The notes under the pieces: generated by a model
Told to the model about the DNA's origin: nothing
The model's database searches: none
Seen by the model: only the letters and a program-made list of their open reading frames with translations
DNA from: Pelecanus crispus
Lineage: Eukaryota > Chordata > Aves > Pelecaniformes > Pelecanidae
Reading direction: 5' to 3'
Assembly: GCF_030463565.1 (NCBI RefSeq)
Contig: NC_134656.1
Location: forward strand, 5,876,501 to 5,940,500
DNA length: 64,000 bases
Program-made: the position numbers and the translations under genes
In this document: positions 39,634 through 50,880 of the stretch, piece by piece
How positions within the stretch are numbered: the stretch's first letter is position 1
How the letters are laid out: each line of letters opens with the position of its first letter

Positions 39634-39967
39634 GTAAGTGGCTGGAGACCATGGCCACAAGGGCCAAGAAACATGTTTGAAAGGCTGCTGGCCCCTGCTT
39701 CCCTAAAGGACTAACTGTCCTACCTCCTTTCTTACAGACACGCCAAGTCAGGCTTTTGGATGCCCATTTGTTTGGTGCAGACAAAACATTTTACTTTGGA
39801 GCTGATGAATCCTTAATTTTGCTTTCCACAAGGGAATCAAAAGGGATAACATAGCACATAGCTTTTCTGATACATCTGATTTTGAGGCCTATTGAAATTT
39901 AAACAGCAGCATTTCTTCCACTGCGTGTTTCTGTTGCCTTGCAAGTTTAGAGCATCGCACATTACAG

Positions 39968-40208
39968 CTGTTTGACTTTTGTTCTGCCCGTTTGGTCCTG
40001 CATCATTTGGATGGCTCGTGACCAGAGGCATTACGCCTTGCGTAGTTCCCCATTCCTTCCTGCTTATGGGAACATCCTGCTTGTCCTACGTTTCTTTGCA
40101 GGGCTAAATATCTCCCCAGAGGAATTCTTCGCTACAATCCCACAATCAGTTCTCATCAGCTTTGGCTTAAAACCATACTGACTGCCAAGCATGCTTCTTG
40201 GCATGAAG
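39968..40208 (+). pseudogene. PIEZO relic, LTFVL..W exon
   Basis: The acceptor 'acattacag' precedes CLTFVLPVWSCIIWMARDQR...SSPFLPAYGNILL, matching PIEZO2 'WLTFVLLIWSCTLWMIRNRR..AMISSPFMVVYGNLLL'. The conserved Trp before LTF is TGT (Cys). An in-frame TGA at 40179-40181 lies ten codons before the intact donor GTAGGA. Exon phases (2 in, 0 out) agree with the neighbouring exon. Confidence 0.9.
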
Positions 40209-41036
40209 GTAGGAATTCCACATTTTCTCATTCCCTAGGTAGGTGAGCCAGCCTTTGAGAGAAAAAGAAAACTGTGGTTTTATTCTTGTGCTGTATTGTA
40301 CTCACCCTCAACCTGCGACACCCAGCTCCATCTTAGGAATGATATGAGGGACAAACCAAAATTACTTGGCAAAGTCATTTGTGAAATACATGGACAGTTT
40401 AGCGTGTATGTTTTCAACCTCTGAGGGCAGGCCACCTGCAAAGTCCAATTCTCATTGTTAAAGCCTGGGAGCTTGTTCCAGGTCTGTCTGTTTATTGTAG
40501 TACAAGAATTTGGCTTTGTAAGAGAGCCCAGAGTGGTGAATCTGGAGTCCTGGAGTCTGCATGAGAGAACGCTGTGGTGTTAGAAACACTTGCCATTTGA
40601 TTTGTTGAAGACACTTCAACACGGGATGTGGAGTTTGGAGGGGATCATGCTCTATAGCCAAGTTAAACTTTCTTCTCCCTATGCTAACTTAATTAACTGT
40701 TAGGGAAAACAGTAATTTCTTGTTACTGAAGAGAAGTACAGCAATTAGACTTCGCCCCGCATTTTCTGATAATGCTCAGACTCACAACGTTCTGTGCAGC
40801 ACTGACGCAAAGCAACCTGTGCCTCCAAAGTCTTTGCAACCTGACCTCCCTAATTTACACATATATAAGACATAGCCACTGACTCCCCTCTAAAGCATGC
40901 TACTTTTTTTACTTCTTTAGATAGAGATCTAGATCCTTACAAACTATGAATTATCAAACAAGGAAAGGTGTTGCTTGTATACATCTATGAGTTCTGTGGA
41001 AAAAAAAAATAAGGTGCAAATGTGGTTTAATTGCAG

Positions 41037-41142
41037 ATCCTCTATGCATTCACAGTCTGGCTGTTACTAAGGCAACATGCGATTGAGAGACGTATGAGGG
41101 ATGAAGAAGAATCTCTCCAAGAAGCGATATTGAATTAGAACT
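41037..41142 (+). pseudogene. PIEZO relic, WLLLRQH exon
   Basis: The acceptor 'tttaattgcag' precedes ILYAFTVWLLLRQHAIERR, matching PIEZO2 'ILFTITFWLLLRQHLTEQ'. An acidic tail DEEESLQEA follows, then TAG at 41136-41138 and a GTAAGG donor at 41143. A second potential donor (GTATGA, about 41092) would leave the stop out and stay in frame with the next exon. Confidence 0.82.
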
Positions 41143-41876
41143 GTAAGGAAACAACCCAAGTTCATCCTAGTGTGGTTCTCCGACCTTCTCTTTAGCAATA
41201 CAGTTAAGCATTCAGCCTTACTAAAATAAAGCTGGAACCTGTTATTAAAATACTCTAGGATAGTTTTACTAAATATCAGTTGTGCAAACATGAGCATTTG
41301 ATTTGCGTAGACAGCTCCCTGGCTTGTCCGTGCAGTTGCACGTGCACTTTTCCAAACAGCTCAGCTGCGCGTTTGCTTCAGCATTGGAATCAGAACAGAC
41401 TTCTTGGACATTGCAAGCTTCATAACAACATGTGGGGCAGAGATGGGTGATGCATTGATGCTCACAGTAGAGACCTTCCAGCCATTCTGTGAGCAACACA
41501 GAATAATGTTAAGGACCATACACAGCTCCTGAAGCAGAAGTTTCTGCTGCCAAGAGCATACCTTTGTTTCTACCAATTGTTCAGCTCACTCCAGTTGCTG
41601 TTTTGAGTAAGAGGGTTTCAGACAGGCAAGTGGAGGCCTGCCATGTGTAGTAGAAGGGAGCTTGTTCCGTGTATTCAGGAGCAGCGACCGCGTTATGGGA
41701 CTGCCAGTCTCCTCTGCATTTTCAGCCTCCGTTGCTAGGTGACAATGTTTAAGGCAAGATAAGTCACCTACTAAGAGAGGCGTTTGCAGCCATAGGCAGG
41801 GATAATTATAAAAAAGGTGTCAAGACAGTACGGTGATAGCATCATGCCCAACAGATTTGTTTTCCTCTTATTACAG

Positions 41877-42053
41877 GAGGAGACAAACCACGTAACCTTC
41901 TTCTGGAAATCCTTGGCGCTCTGCTTAAGGGAATGCTAGTTGAATACTGGAGCTATTTCTGTGCTGCCATGTTTTTAATCCTCAGCTTCAATGGCAGCGT
42001 AGCGGCGTATGAAATACGCTGTGCTCTTTTGGTTCTGTGTGGCTCAATGTCAG
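41877..42053 (+). pseudogene. PIEZO relic, YW.Y.C..MF..SF exon
   Basis: The acceptor 'tcttattacag' and donor GTAAGC are both good. The open frame contains LLEILGALLKGMLVEYWSYF then CAAMFLILSFNGSVAAYE, matching PIEZO2 'IMKVLGNLVVAMFIKYWIYVCGGMFFFVSFEGKIVMYK'. There are no stops in the exon. The following blade exons (about 330 residues in PIEZO2) are missing here. Confidence 0.82.
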
Positions 42054-42167
42054 GTAAGCAGAAAAATCAAACTAATAGTGTCCTTTAGTGCGGATTTTCA
42101 GGTGGAGCAATCTGTCACATCTCTATTGACTTTTGTTGGGGGGGGAGGGAAGTTTCTTCAACTTCAG

Positions 42168-42297
42168 TTTAATTTACACCATCGCACCAGCCCGAACGAG
42201 CTGCCGCACAAATCTGCGCTGTGCCACCCTGCTGTTGATCCTGCAGGCTTGTGCAGAGGGCTCTGGGAGTGCGATGACTCTTTTACCCTGCCTCAAG
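42168..42297 (+). pseudogene. PIEZO relic, NEL.KS....DP exon
   Basis: The acceptor 'cttcaacttcag' precedes SPNELPHKSALCHPAVDPAG, matching PIEZO2 'PFNELNKSLLYSAPIDPTEW'. The donor CAAG|GTAGGA is present. The frame also runs on past it with R.xx.Y spacing like 'YRHQEYY', so the exon may extend to about 42370. Confidence 0.65.
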
Positions 42298-42809
42298 GTA
42301 GGAGCCTTATTTTAAGAACTGAAAGATTGCTGGAACAATGTCATAGGAGGTCCAAGCGGTACCAAGCTCTGCTGCATATCAGGCTGTGGTGTTTGCCAAG
42401 AGAAGGAAGTCCTTGCAGTATTAACAGGATTTGCACTGATTGGTTTTTCTGAGAACACAGTTGCACTAACTTTCATTCTTCTATTTGGTTTGGTTTTGTC
42501 TTTTAAAGAGAGCTGGAACATATTTGCCAGTTGGCCAGAAATTATTTACATGACTTCTAGTTCAGTCAGTAAGCTAAACAGGGTGTAAAAGATTCTTAAA
42601 ACAAAAATCCTGTTTAGATCTTTGTGACAACAAATGGAGGAAAGAGATTTATGAGACAAATAATATTTTCTCTGCTATCTTAGTGCTTAGTTCTTAGATC
42701 ACTTTGCTTTAGGCCCTCTCCCCCCAGGATCTGTATTACACAACTCCAGAAACATTATTCCTTGAAATTGCCACTAGCCTGAATCCTTTAGTTACTGTTG
42801 TTACTGCAG

Positions 42810-42924
42810 CACTATGAGGAGGGCCTTCCACCTGACGATATTGCACGTATTCCAGGCTGGGAATGGGCTACGGGTCACCCGGTTCTCACTGGGCTCCCAT
42901 TCCTAAAAACAGCCCCAGAGAGCG
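42810..42924 (+). pseudogene. PIEZO relic, possible exon
   Basis: The acceptor 'gttgttactgcag' precedes an open frame, HYEEGLPPDDIARI, and ends at GTAAAC. It may match '(E)HYR...HDITR' of PIEZO, between the NEL exon and the NVIGQRM exon. Similarity is weak and the incoming phase does not fit the upstream donor. Confidence 0.28.
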
Positions 42925-43825
42925 GTAAACACAGTTTTGTTTCCTAGCACAGAACAGCATTGTAGATGCTGTGAGTTTTGACTATCCTCACCTTTCTCAG
43001 TACTTCTTGCTTAGTGTCACATTTAGGGTTGTTTTACGTCTGAGAGCATTTTGCACTGATCTTGAAGAACCACACAATTATTTTGGGGGCTAATGGCCAT
43101 GGAGGTGACATCGGTTTGTCTACTGGGGTCAATACCAGCTGCCACCACCCACGACAGGGATCGTTTTTGAGAGCATTACACGGGAACACTTGGATGATGG
43201 GTTTCTCGGCCATGTCAAATATTTTGTCAGCTACAGTTTTTACAAATTTGGATTGGATGCAAGGAAATATAAGGAGAGGAGGACTCTTCTCGTGAAGCGG
43301 GCACCAGCAACGGTTTGCTGAGGCATTAAAACACCCATAGTAAACTCAGTTAAACAGAAGCCAATTTCTGATGCCATAAGCATACACAGCAGCAGCAACA
43401 TACAGATGTCTTCTCTTGCCTTGGTCTCTCCCCATCTGGTATCAGTGATATCAGGCACTGCAGGTGCACACTGCGCTCTGAGAGTTGCACAACACAGCAG
43501 GAGGAGGATTATGGTATCTGGGGTTCTCATCAGTTCTCAAGGCTATCACCCACTTGTACAGAAAAACAGAATATTGCTTTTAATGTTTCACTGTGTGAAT
43601 AACAACATTGCTTTCTGACGTCTGTAAGCGTAGGTCTCACTAATATGGCAAAATTTTGTCTGTATAATTTTACCGCTGCATTTATACAGGTAAACTCCAA
43701 GTATAGACACTCTTATTCCAGGAGTCTTCCCCCACACACACCTTAAGTGTTTCTTAAAACTGTTCTCAAGCTGCACAAGCCAAGTCAGGATAATTTTCTA
43801 AATGACAGTACACTGTAACCTACAG

Positions 43826-44071
43826 AGCATGCCTTCTTGTTTACTCGGCTCGCTATGTTCTTGCAGATGTGCCTCACTGCTGCCATCAATGTTATACAGC
43901 ACCATATGGATTTCTGTGTGCTGCTCCACGTACGTTGGGCAATCTATCTGCCGTGGTGCCAGAGGAGGAAAGCAGTGGCTGAAGTCTGGCCAAGATATTG
44001 CGGTTTCCTGGCCACTGTCATGGCCTTCCAGTATTTGCTGTGTCTTGGCCCCTCTCCTGCTCCCTGCAAAG
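43826..44071 (+). pseudogene. PIEZO relic, NVI..HMDF exon
   Basis: The acceptor 'tgtaacctacag' opens 81 stop-free codons with CLTAAINVIQHHMDFCVLLH and then QRRKAVAEVWPRYCGFLATV, FQYLLCLG and PAPC. PIEZO2 has NVIGQRMDF...RRRRKAIAEIWPKYCCFLACIITFQYFICIG and PAPC. It ends in phase 1 before GTTTGT and joins the next remnant in frame (CK|A-CPWR versus CRDYPWR). This is one of the best preserved exons. Confidence 0.93.
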
Positions 44072-44707
44072 GTTTGTGCAGTGCAATTTTTAGGTTTGGA
44101 AAACTGAGAACGCAGAAAAGACCCAAGAAAGAACTTGGCAAAGCACAGCAGAGAAGGGCTGACTCCCCAAGGCCTCTCCCTGTCCACAAGCAGTCCAGCC
44201 ACCAGCACTCAATCACCACGTCGTAGAGCCCAAAGAGTGGCAGAAGGTGGCAGCCACTGCAATGAAGTATTTAAAACAAGGAAGAATCAGGGGGGAAGGG
44301 ATATCCCAGAGCTCAGTTAGCAACTGGCAGAGATCAGCTAGTACTAACTAATGACAAGAAGAGACCAGAAAGCATCTTGGAATAGATCCCGACGAGCTCC
44401 TTCTATTATATCCCCAAATCACCAGTTGCTAAGCACTGAACCACACACAGAGTATGCAGCTGTAAACATCCCTCTTCCATTACAAAGGCTCCTGTTGACT
44501 TTTCCCAGGGCTGAAGTCAACTCACATAGCATCTTCCATCACTTGTCACCGGCATTAGAGCACTGTGAAGGTAGGCGCATGTTTATGGGCAGCTCTGCAC
44601 ATCTCACCAGACACATCTTTTTCCTTTAGTGAAATGTCTGGGTTCCTACAAGTACAGAAACTGGTTTGAGGCATTGTATGTGACGAATATAACCGCTCTG
44701 CTAATAG

Positions 44708-44943
44708 CTTGCCCATGGAGGGGCTCTCGCTGGCCCATCCATTCCAACCTGGTTGAATAGCTTTACCTGCCTGATTTTGCAGAGAGACCTGAAGCCACCT
44801 GGCACAATCCTACAGCTAAAGCGGGACACACTTCTCTGGCTCTTCCGTCTTTCCAGATGACTTCTGACTTCTGCTTTCTGCCTCCCTCCAGTGGCAAGTA
44901 TTCAAGGACAAGTGTAAAGCCTGAGTGGGAACACGGGCAGGAG
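44708..44943 (+). pseudogene. PIEZO relic, PWR...LYLPDF exon
   Basis: The frame after acceptor 'ctgctaatag' reads CPWRGSRWPIHSNLVE, stop, LYLPDFAERP. In PIEZO1 the same place is 'YPWRWSRAVPMNSALIKWLYLPDF', so the invariant Trp codon TGG has become TAG (44758-44760). The frame stays open to a PEWEH segment and the donor GTAACA. Confidence 0.8.
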
Positions 44944-45182
44944 GTAACATGATCAGTCATGATTTAGATCTGGCTGCTCTCAGCCACTACAGTCCTGCAC
45001 CAAACATGGTACACTGCAGGTAAGAGCCAGGGAGCTATTACAGGTGGAGAGGAAGGATCTTTTGACACTACCAGCTCAGCCAGGACTAACTCAGATATTG
45101 CTGTTCTGCACAGCAGATGCTATCATGGACTCTTCTTTCTTCCATTATGTCTCATATACATAAAATTAGCCTAAAAAACCAT

Positions 45183-45285
45183 GTTGTTTTGTGATTTTGT
45201 GTGGGTTGGTTTGGGGTTGGTTTTGGGTTTTTTTTTTTTGTTGTTGTTGTTTTGGGGTTTTAGTTTGGTGGTTTTTTTTTTTTTC
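45183..45285. repeat. G/T-rich low-complexity tract
   Basis: About 100 bp made of TTGGTTTGGGG and TGTTGTTG units with T9-T12 runs, inside the PIEZO relic where exons between the LYLPDF and FLLL remnants are missing. Confidence 0.8.
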
Positions 45286-46430
45286 ATTTATCCTGGCTAT
45301 CCCACCACATCATTCCAGAAAAATAAGAACTGACTGCAATTTTCTTGAGTCATTACCTTACATTTGACAGTTGTATCTTTAACATATAGTCTTAGTCTGA
45401 AGAAACTGGGAGATACTCCCATTTCTCTTGACAGTTTGCTCTACCATCTAATGACTTTTCTCCCTTTAAATAATGAGGTGACCCACTGTTCTCCCAAACT
45501 GCAGTCCTAGTATTAACAGTCCAGTAGAGTGCCTATGTCTTATATACTTTGGAAATAGGCAAATCACCATCTAATTATGTGAAGCCATAAAATCAGAAAA
45601 TGGGCTACTAACGAGTCCCCAGCGATACATCAAAACAATATCATATACAAAAACTTCAAGCATTTTTAGGTATAGTTCATACTACATGGAAAATTTCCAA
45701 ACAGCACTTTTCTCTATATGATACGTCTACAATGAGTAGATAAAAATATTTATGAAATTTAAGTCATCTTTAAAAGCAGCATGCAAATCTTTGACTTCCT
45801 TTTGCTTGATGGCAGTGCTGTCTTGGAATCACAATTCCATAATTCTGAAAAGTGGAAGGGTTTGTCAAGCATATTGTCACAATTAGGAATATGCATTCAG
45901 AAAACAGCAGCATTTGAAAAAGAAAAACCCACGTGATCTTTGAGGACTGTTGAGGAACATTGTCTGAGCCCTTTTACTCCTAATTCCGTGATTTACCACA
46001 ACTTGTGCAACTTACTACAAGTCTGGTTCCTCCCTCTCTCCTCCTACTACTCTGTTCTATTGGTAGAATCAAACACCTAACGCCAGGCTTTTGTTAGACT
46101 CTATCAACGAGCAGACTGATGTTCTTGTGAAGTATCCCAATGTCCTGCTAAGAGCTAGTCTAAAAGTCCTTGGATCTACCAAATTGATAACCATAGTCAA
46201 CTGCTCTGGTTTAGCACGGTCTGCTCCTTTGTGACAACCCAGCGGTGGCTGCCCGCTGCCCAGAGGAGCATTTCACGAGCAGATGGACTCGTTTCACACC
46301 TACAGAGAGGCCGAGCTGTTTGCAGTCAAGCTGAAGAAAGATTGTGTTGCACAGAGTGGAAGGAGAGAAGAAATCCCTACAGCCCGCGAGAAGACAGCAA
46401 GTCTCCTGCTCATTTAAAACTGAATTGTAG

Positions 46431-46495
46431 ACTATACTGTGTATCCAGCTGCTGAGTGTTTCATCTTTCTACTTCTCCCTGCCCGTTTGCTTCTT
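46431..46495 (+). pseudogene. PIEZO relic, possible CF.FLLL..R exon
   Basis: After 'tgaattgtag' the frame reads AAECFIFLLLPARLLL and then TGA (46496-46498), comparable with PIEZO 'WDSVCFFFLLLQRRVF'. The order is right, between the LYLPDF and coiled-coil/WW exons. The match is short. Confidence 0.4.
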
Positions 46496-48343
46496 TGAGC
46501 ATAGCTGGCGCAGCCCTGGTCCCATTTGACCCCCTGACCTATTCTGAGCCACAAGCTGGTAACCTGGCATGGTGGCTGCTACCTCGAAGGAACCGTCTGT
46601 GCTCACCAAGGTGGTGTTTTTCTTCTAGAAGACACCCGTCTTTTCTGTCCAAAGGGATTGTGGCTTCTTCAGTGTTTTGCAGCCAAGGGCGAATGGTTCA
46701 GGGATCAGCTCGAGGCCATCTGCACATTAAGGCTTTAGTTGATACTGTAATTGCACTGGTGCAAACAGCTGGCATAAACACACTGCATTAGCATGAACTG
46801 GGATTGACCCCCGTATTTTCTGTCACAGGCTCTCCAAAAGACTCTGGCACTAAGACAGTATGTTCCATAGACATACCAGTGTGAAAGCCTTACAGTAAAC
46901 AGAGCTCGTTAGAGTCCTCCACTGGAGATGCCTCTCTGCAGATGGAGAGAAGACAAAGTAGTAGAACTTCCCTTGAAGAGCGAGGGGAAGAATGTTAGAT
47001 CTAGATCTGCATAGTGACCCTGATCTGCGGCCCAGTAGGGATGGAACAGGGTTGTCCTGGCCTGTGTTTATCTGCCTGGGCACTACACCACCATTTCTTG
47101 GTGGAGCACCATTAGGGACAGCACACGGGCTTTCTGTGTTGGAATAACAAGGCACATTTTGATTTTTACAGTTAAGACTGAGTGAAGCCTTCTCAATGCC
47201 TTTCTAGGTGAACAAAGATTGACCAAACATTTCACATTATCTGCTGCAGAATCTTGCAGATGTTTCCTTGCAGAAACCTTGAGCAGAATACCAAATGTTT
47301 CAACATCACATACAAAGCTGGTCCAAAGCCAAACCTTCACAACATTGTTTGTGTTTGCCTATGGTATTGCATGTGCCTGTCAAATCCGCTTCCTGTTTTG
47401 GATATTAGATCTTGGGATGGAAAGCTTCCAAATATTAGCCAGGTCCAAAGCAAGCTGTGCTCCGCAAAAATAAAAACAATAATATCAGAAGAAGTATAAA
47501 TACTCAGATGAAGGATTGTCTCTTTATTATTTCCTGGCTTGCAAGCTTACATGTGTTCATAGGAGGGGGGCAATTTTAACAGACATATGCTAAATTCCTG
47601 CTGGCCAAATATATGAACGTCTCTGTTACTCTCACAGCCCTTATATCGTACATGTCAAAGTGATATCCAACAAAATATGCATTTAAGACCAATCCCCATC
47701 CCTTACGATATTCATACAATAGGCTTTGGATTAGGTTTGTGAGTTTGTTCACCGTTAAGTCTGCTGAAGACAAAGGGAATGCTATTTTGCTATCACCATC
47801 AGTATTTCAGATAGATATGAAGAGTGGCTAGATGTTATGAAATTGCTTGTGAAGTCCGATTCAGAAAGAAGTATGTTGGTGGGATACCCCGCCTTATGAG
47901 AAAGAGTGTGACAGTCTGATGGGGAAGAAAGTCATGTGTGTGAATGTGAATGCCCATAACAAACAAACCACTGGTATTTTAAACACCAGACCTAGAGCCA
48001 GTGTCTCCTTGGCTTTAGTCTTAACCTTACTTCTTTGGGAAAAATGCTTCCAGATTTGCAATCTGGATTTATTCATTAGGGCTGGTTTGACAGGAAATAA
48101 AAAATGTTGTAAATACAATATAAAAGTATTTGACTAGTTGAAAAACAAATATAGACTAAAAAACCCAACATTTCTCATTTCTGAAGTAATCAAATCTGAG
48201 TTTTCTGATCATTTCTATAACACTGAAGTTGCAGACTCTATGCCGCAGAGTTGTCACGAGGCCAGTGTTTGTAAGATACCAAATTCAGATAAAGTGCACA
48301 CCTAATTTGGAGCAGTTATTGCCTTAATTTTGTTTTCAACCAG

Positions 48344-48440
48344 TAGGATGAAACTAATCAAAATAAGACGGAAGAAATGTGAGTGTTTGGAGCAGACCAC
48401 TAGCCCTGTGATCCCACCAGAGGAAGAGCAGGATCTCCAA
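48344..48440 (+). pseudogene. PIEZO relic, basic coiled-coil segment
   Basis: The acceptor 'gttttcaaccag' precedes RMKLIKIRRKKCE and, 17 codons on, PEEEQDLQDAGK. The order agrees with PIEZO2 '(Q)MDRIKARQQKYK...GEGQDMQKL'. No intact donor is obvious, so the right end is approximate. Confidence 0.5.
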
Positions 48441-48504
48441 GATGCAGGGAAAATAGCAGCATCCTGTTGTGTCTCTGTCCCTGTTCTCTCCTTGGATTCT
48501 GCAG

Positions 48505-48580
48505 AAAAATGAAATGGTGGCAACCCTGGCTGAACCACGCCTCGGGGAGGTTAAAAGCCAGCGAGCCATTACTAGTAGGA
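48505..48580 (+). pseudogene. PIEZO relic, WW-PW-HAS exon
   Basis: A long pyrimidine tract and 'attctgcag' precede MKWWQPWLNHAS, matching PIEZO 'QWWRPW(L/V)DHAS', one of the most constant strings in the cytoplasmic linker. The following residues do not keep the acidic SEEEEE run. The right end is approximate. Confidence 0.68.
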
Positions 48581-49071
48581 AAGATGATGTGTAGAAGTAG
48601 AGACAACACACCCTGCCGGAGACGTGTCTCTGCACACAGCCATGGCCTGCAGGAACGAAATCCCGCTGCTCTCCAATAGCTGCACCAAGAGCTGCCCTCA
48701 TTTGAGGGGAGGGTGTGTATTTTAGCAAGATGTGTACAGTTTTCCACTCTGTCCCTCCCAAACACTACCACTGCCCAACATACTTCACTGTATGTGGAAA
48801 ATTATTTTCTTCCCAGATGTTCCTATTTAGAGCTCAATAACTGCCTTAAACTATATTAAAATGACATTAAAATACTAATAAAGAGAATAAAAACATGAAC
48901 TGTATGTTCCATTATGCTATAGCTAACTCGTACTGAAAAGTTAAACATATGCACTAAGATGTCCAAGAGCACATGCATGATTTACAGGCACAGTTCCTTT
49001 GGATTTTGAGAAGAACTGTCTTTCTAAATCATCTACACAATCGAACTCCACTGTTTTTCAAATTGTTGTAG

Positions 49072-49147
49072 TGATTTGAACTGGTGGTTAGCACCGCTTT
49101 GAGGCTGAGCGTGAGGAGGAGGACCCAAGGCACACGGGAAAGCACAG
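49072..49147 (+). pseudogene. PIEZO relic, linker exon (F.FV...TALR)
   Basis: The frame FELVVSTALRLSVRRRTQG resembles PIEZO2 'FQFVYQAW..DPKTALRQRHKEKKRS' with a small internal deletion. It ends at a clean GTGAGT donor in phase 1. The first codon after the acceptor is TGA (49072-49074). Confidence 0.47.
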
Positions 49148-49230
49148 GTGAGTTATTTGCCACTTCGCAACAGCCTTCTGTTATCTCTGTCTAAAATTAT
49201 CACCCTCTATTAATTTTTTTCCCCCGATAG

Positions 49231-49339
49231 GTTCAGAGATGTTCAAAGGAACACATTCAAGCTGTGATGCTAAAGAAGCGGAGGTGAAGCGGCAGAAAAG
49301 ATGGAAACTGGAGACAGCATCAAAGGCAAGATGCCAGAG
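49231..49339 (+). pseudogene. PIEZO relic, charged linker exon
   Basis: The acceptor 'tttcccccgatag' continues the phase of the previous exon (G|GT) into a Lys/Glu-rich frame with KEAEVKRQKRWKLE, ending at AG|GTGAAT. Charged linkers follow at this point in PIEZO1 and PIEZO2, but the sequence is too simple for a firm alignment. Confidence 0.4.
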
Positions 49340-50146
49340 GTGAATCCTTCAGCTGCTTCCTCTGCTCAGCCCCCCAGCCTGCAGAACCGTCCATGAGCTG
49401 CAGTGGATCACGTCCTTTCCTCGTCAGTTCAGAGGAGCGGAGAAGCAGGCAGGCCATTAAATGAAGTTCCTGTTATGATCACTGCCAGTGAACTCTTTCT
49501 GAACAGAAAAGAAAAACCTGAAAGCAAACCCACCTGTTACAATAAGCATGTGATCAGTGCAAAACATCCTTAAAAAAAAAAAAAAAAAAGCACTTAATAG
49601 TTTCCAGTCTTCCAAGAAGGACTTGAATTGCATATGGACAAAAAAGGTGGTGTAAATCAGTAGTCCTGTACCAGCATTACTGTGCGGACAGGGCACGCGT
49701 CAGTTGTGAGCGTGCGCCTGCCTCTCGGGACTGCAGCCTCTGCCAGGGCTATCGGCAGTGCCGTATGCGGGAGCCAATCCTCATTTTCACATTGTACATT
49801 GTCTCGATGGCCTTTTAAAGAAAATTAAACTTTCGACAAAGTAATCTGGCAATTGTTTAGTGCCCCGTTTGATGTGTAAGTCTAAACACCCCCTTGTAAC
49901 TTGGGGCTACTGAGCAGGTGCAATTGAGATGATTTAACTCATATCCTCTTAGTACCTATAAATCAGCCTAGTATAAATCTAGTGTCCTGGACTGTGATTA
50001 TGAGTGACTGGGGCAGCAAAAGCTTTTAGGAAAGACTTGGTTAACGTGCTGTTACCACCTCACACCTGCAGTTCTTAAGAGGTTCCACTATGCCATCCTC
50101 TGGTCTGATTTACTTAATCATCTAGAATAAAAATGCTGTTTTGCAG

Positions 50147-50469
50147 TCTCACACCTTTTTTCCTGGAAAATAAAAATGATTCACTTGAACTTTTTTCCCA
50201 CCTCGCCCCCGGCTCGGGATATTTCGTAACAATGAACTGGAGCGGTCAGAGAAGCTTGATCTGTCTGCCTTGTGCTTCGCTTTGTACAACGCTATGGTGC
50301 CCAAGTCAGAAAGACTTTGGTATTTCGTGATAATTCTGAATCACAGGATTTCTGCTTCAACCCTCACTTTGGTTCTGGCCGTTTTTGTTTTTTTTTTTTT
50401 TTCTGGGTCATTTTATCTGTTCCAAGGCCAACAAAATCTGTCTGGATGACAGCTATTATTTCTACACAG
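50147..50469 (+). pseudogene. PIEZO relic, YFVIILNH...SVPRP exon
   Basis: Contains NELERSEK, LYNAMVPKSERLWYFVIILN, ISASTLTLV and, after a poly-T tract, WVILSVPRPTKSVWMTAI. PIEZO2 has DELEESEK, MYNTLVARSEMVCYFVIILNH, VSASMITLL and WAMLSVPRPSRRFWMMAI. The 15-T tract at 50388-50402 replaces about seven T and puts the two halves in different frames. The first part (50147-50215) also appears shifted. Acceptor 'gttttgcag' and donor GTACGT are intact. Confidence 0.93.
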
Positions 50470-50880
50470 GTACGTTTTTCTTGCTACTGCTAAAGTTTTT
50501 CTTAGCATTGAAGTGAGTAACTTTGTAAACAAGGCATTGTTGAAGTACAACGAATGTCCGTTAGGACCAATGTTAGAGTGGATTAGCGAGGATATAAGAC
50601 TTCAAACATTTTGTTCATGAACTGTAGACAATTCATTGACTTGAAAATGACAACTAAATTGAGTTAAAAGAGAAAATATTTATCCACCCTAAAGTTTCAC
50701 TGGCTTTCAGAGCAAGAATTGTTCTCCAGAGTTTCAAACCATCAAGAATGTCTGTTGGAACCATCCCCTATACTTAAAAGATCTGCAGAGTCCTCTGAGA
50801 AGAATTACAGTCCAAAATTCTAGCTAATTTCCCCCCACCACCACCACCCCAATAACAGTAGTTGTCAAATATTTTCACAG

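Noticed and set aside
42009..42053. MKYAVLFWFCVAQCQ as a signal-peptide first exon
   Set aside because: It is a shifted reading of the end of the PIEZO exon at 41877-42053, which has the family match and the same donor.
47219..47473. FVFAYGIACAC frame as the PIEZO 'GYLVACFY' segment
   Set aside because: It lies after the CF.FLLL remnant, which should come later in the protein, so the order is wrong. The similarity is a few residues only.
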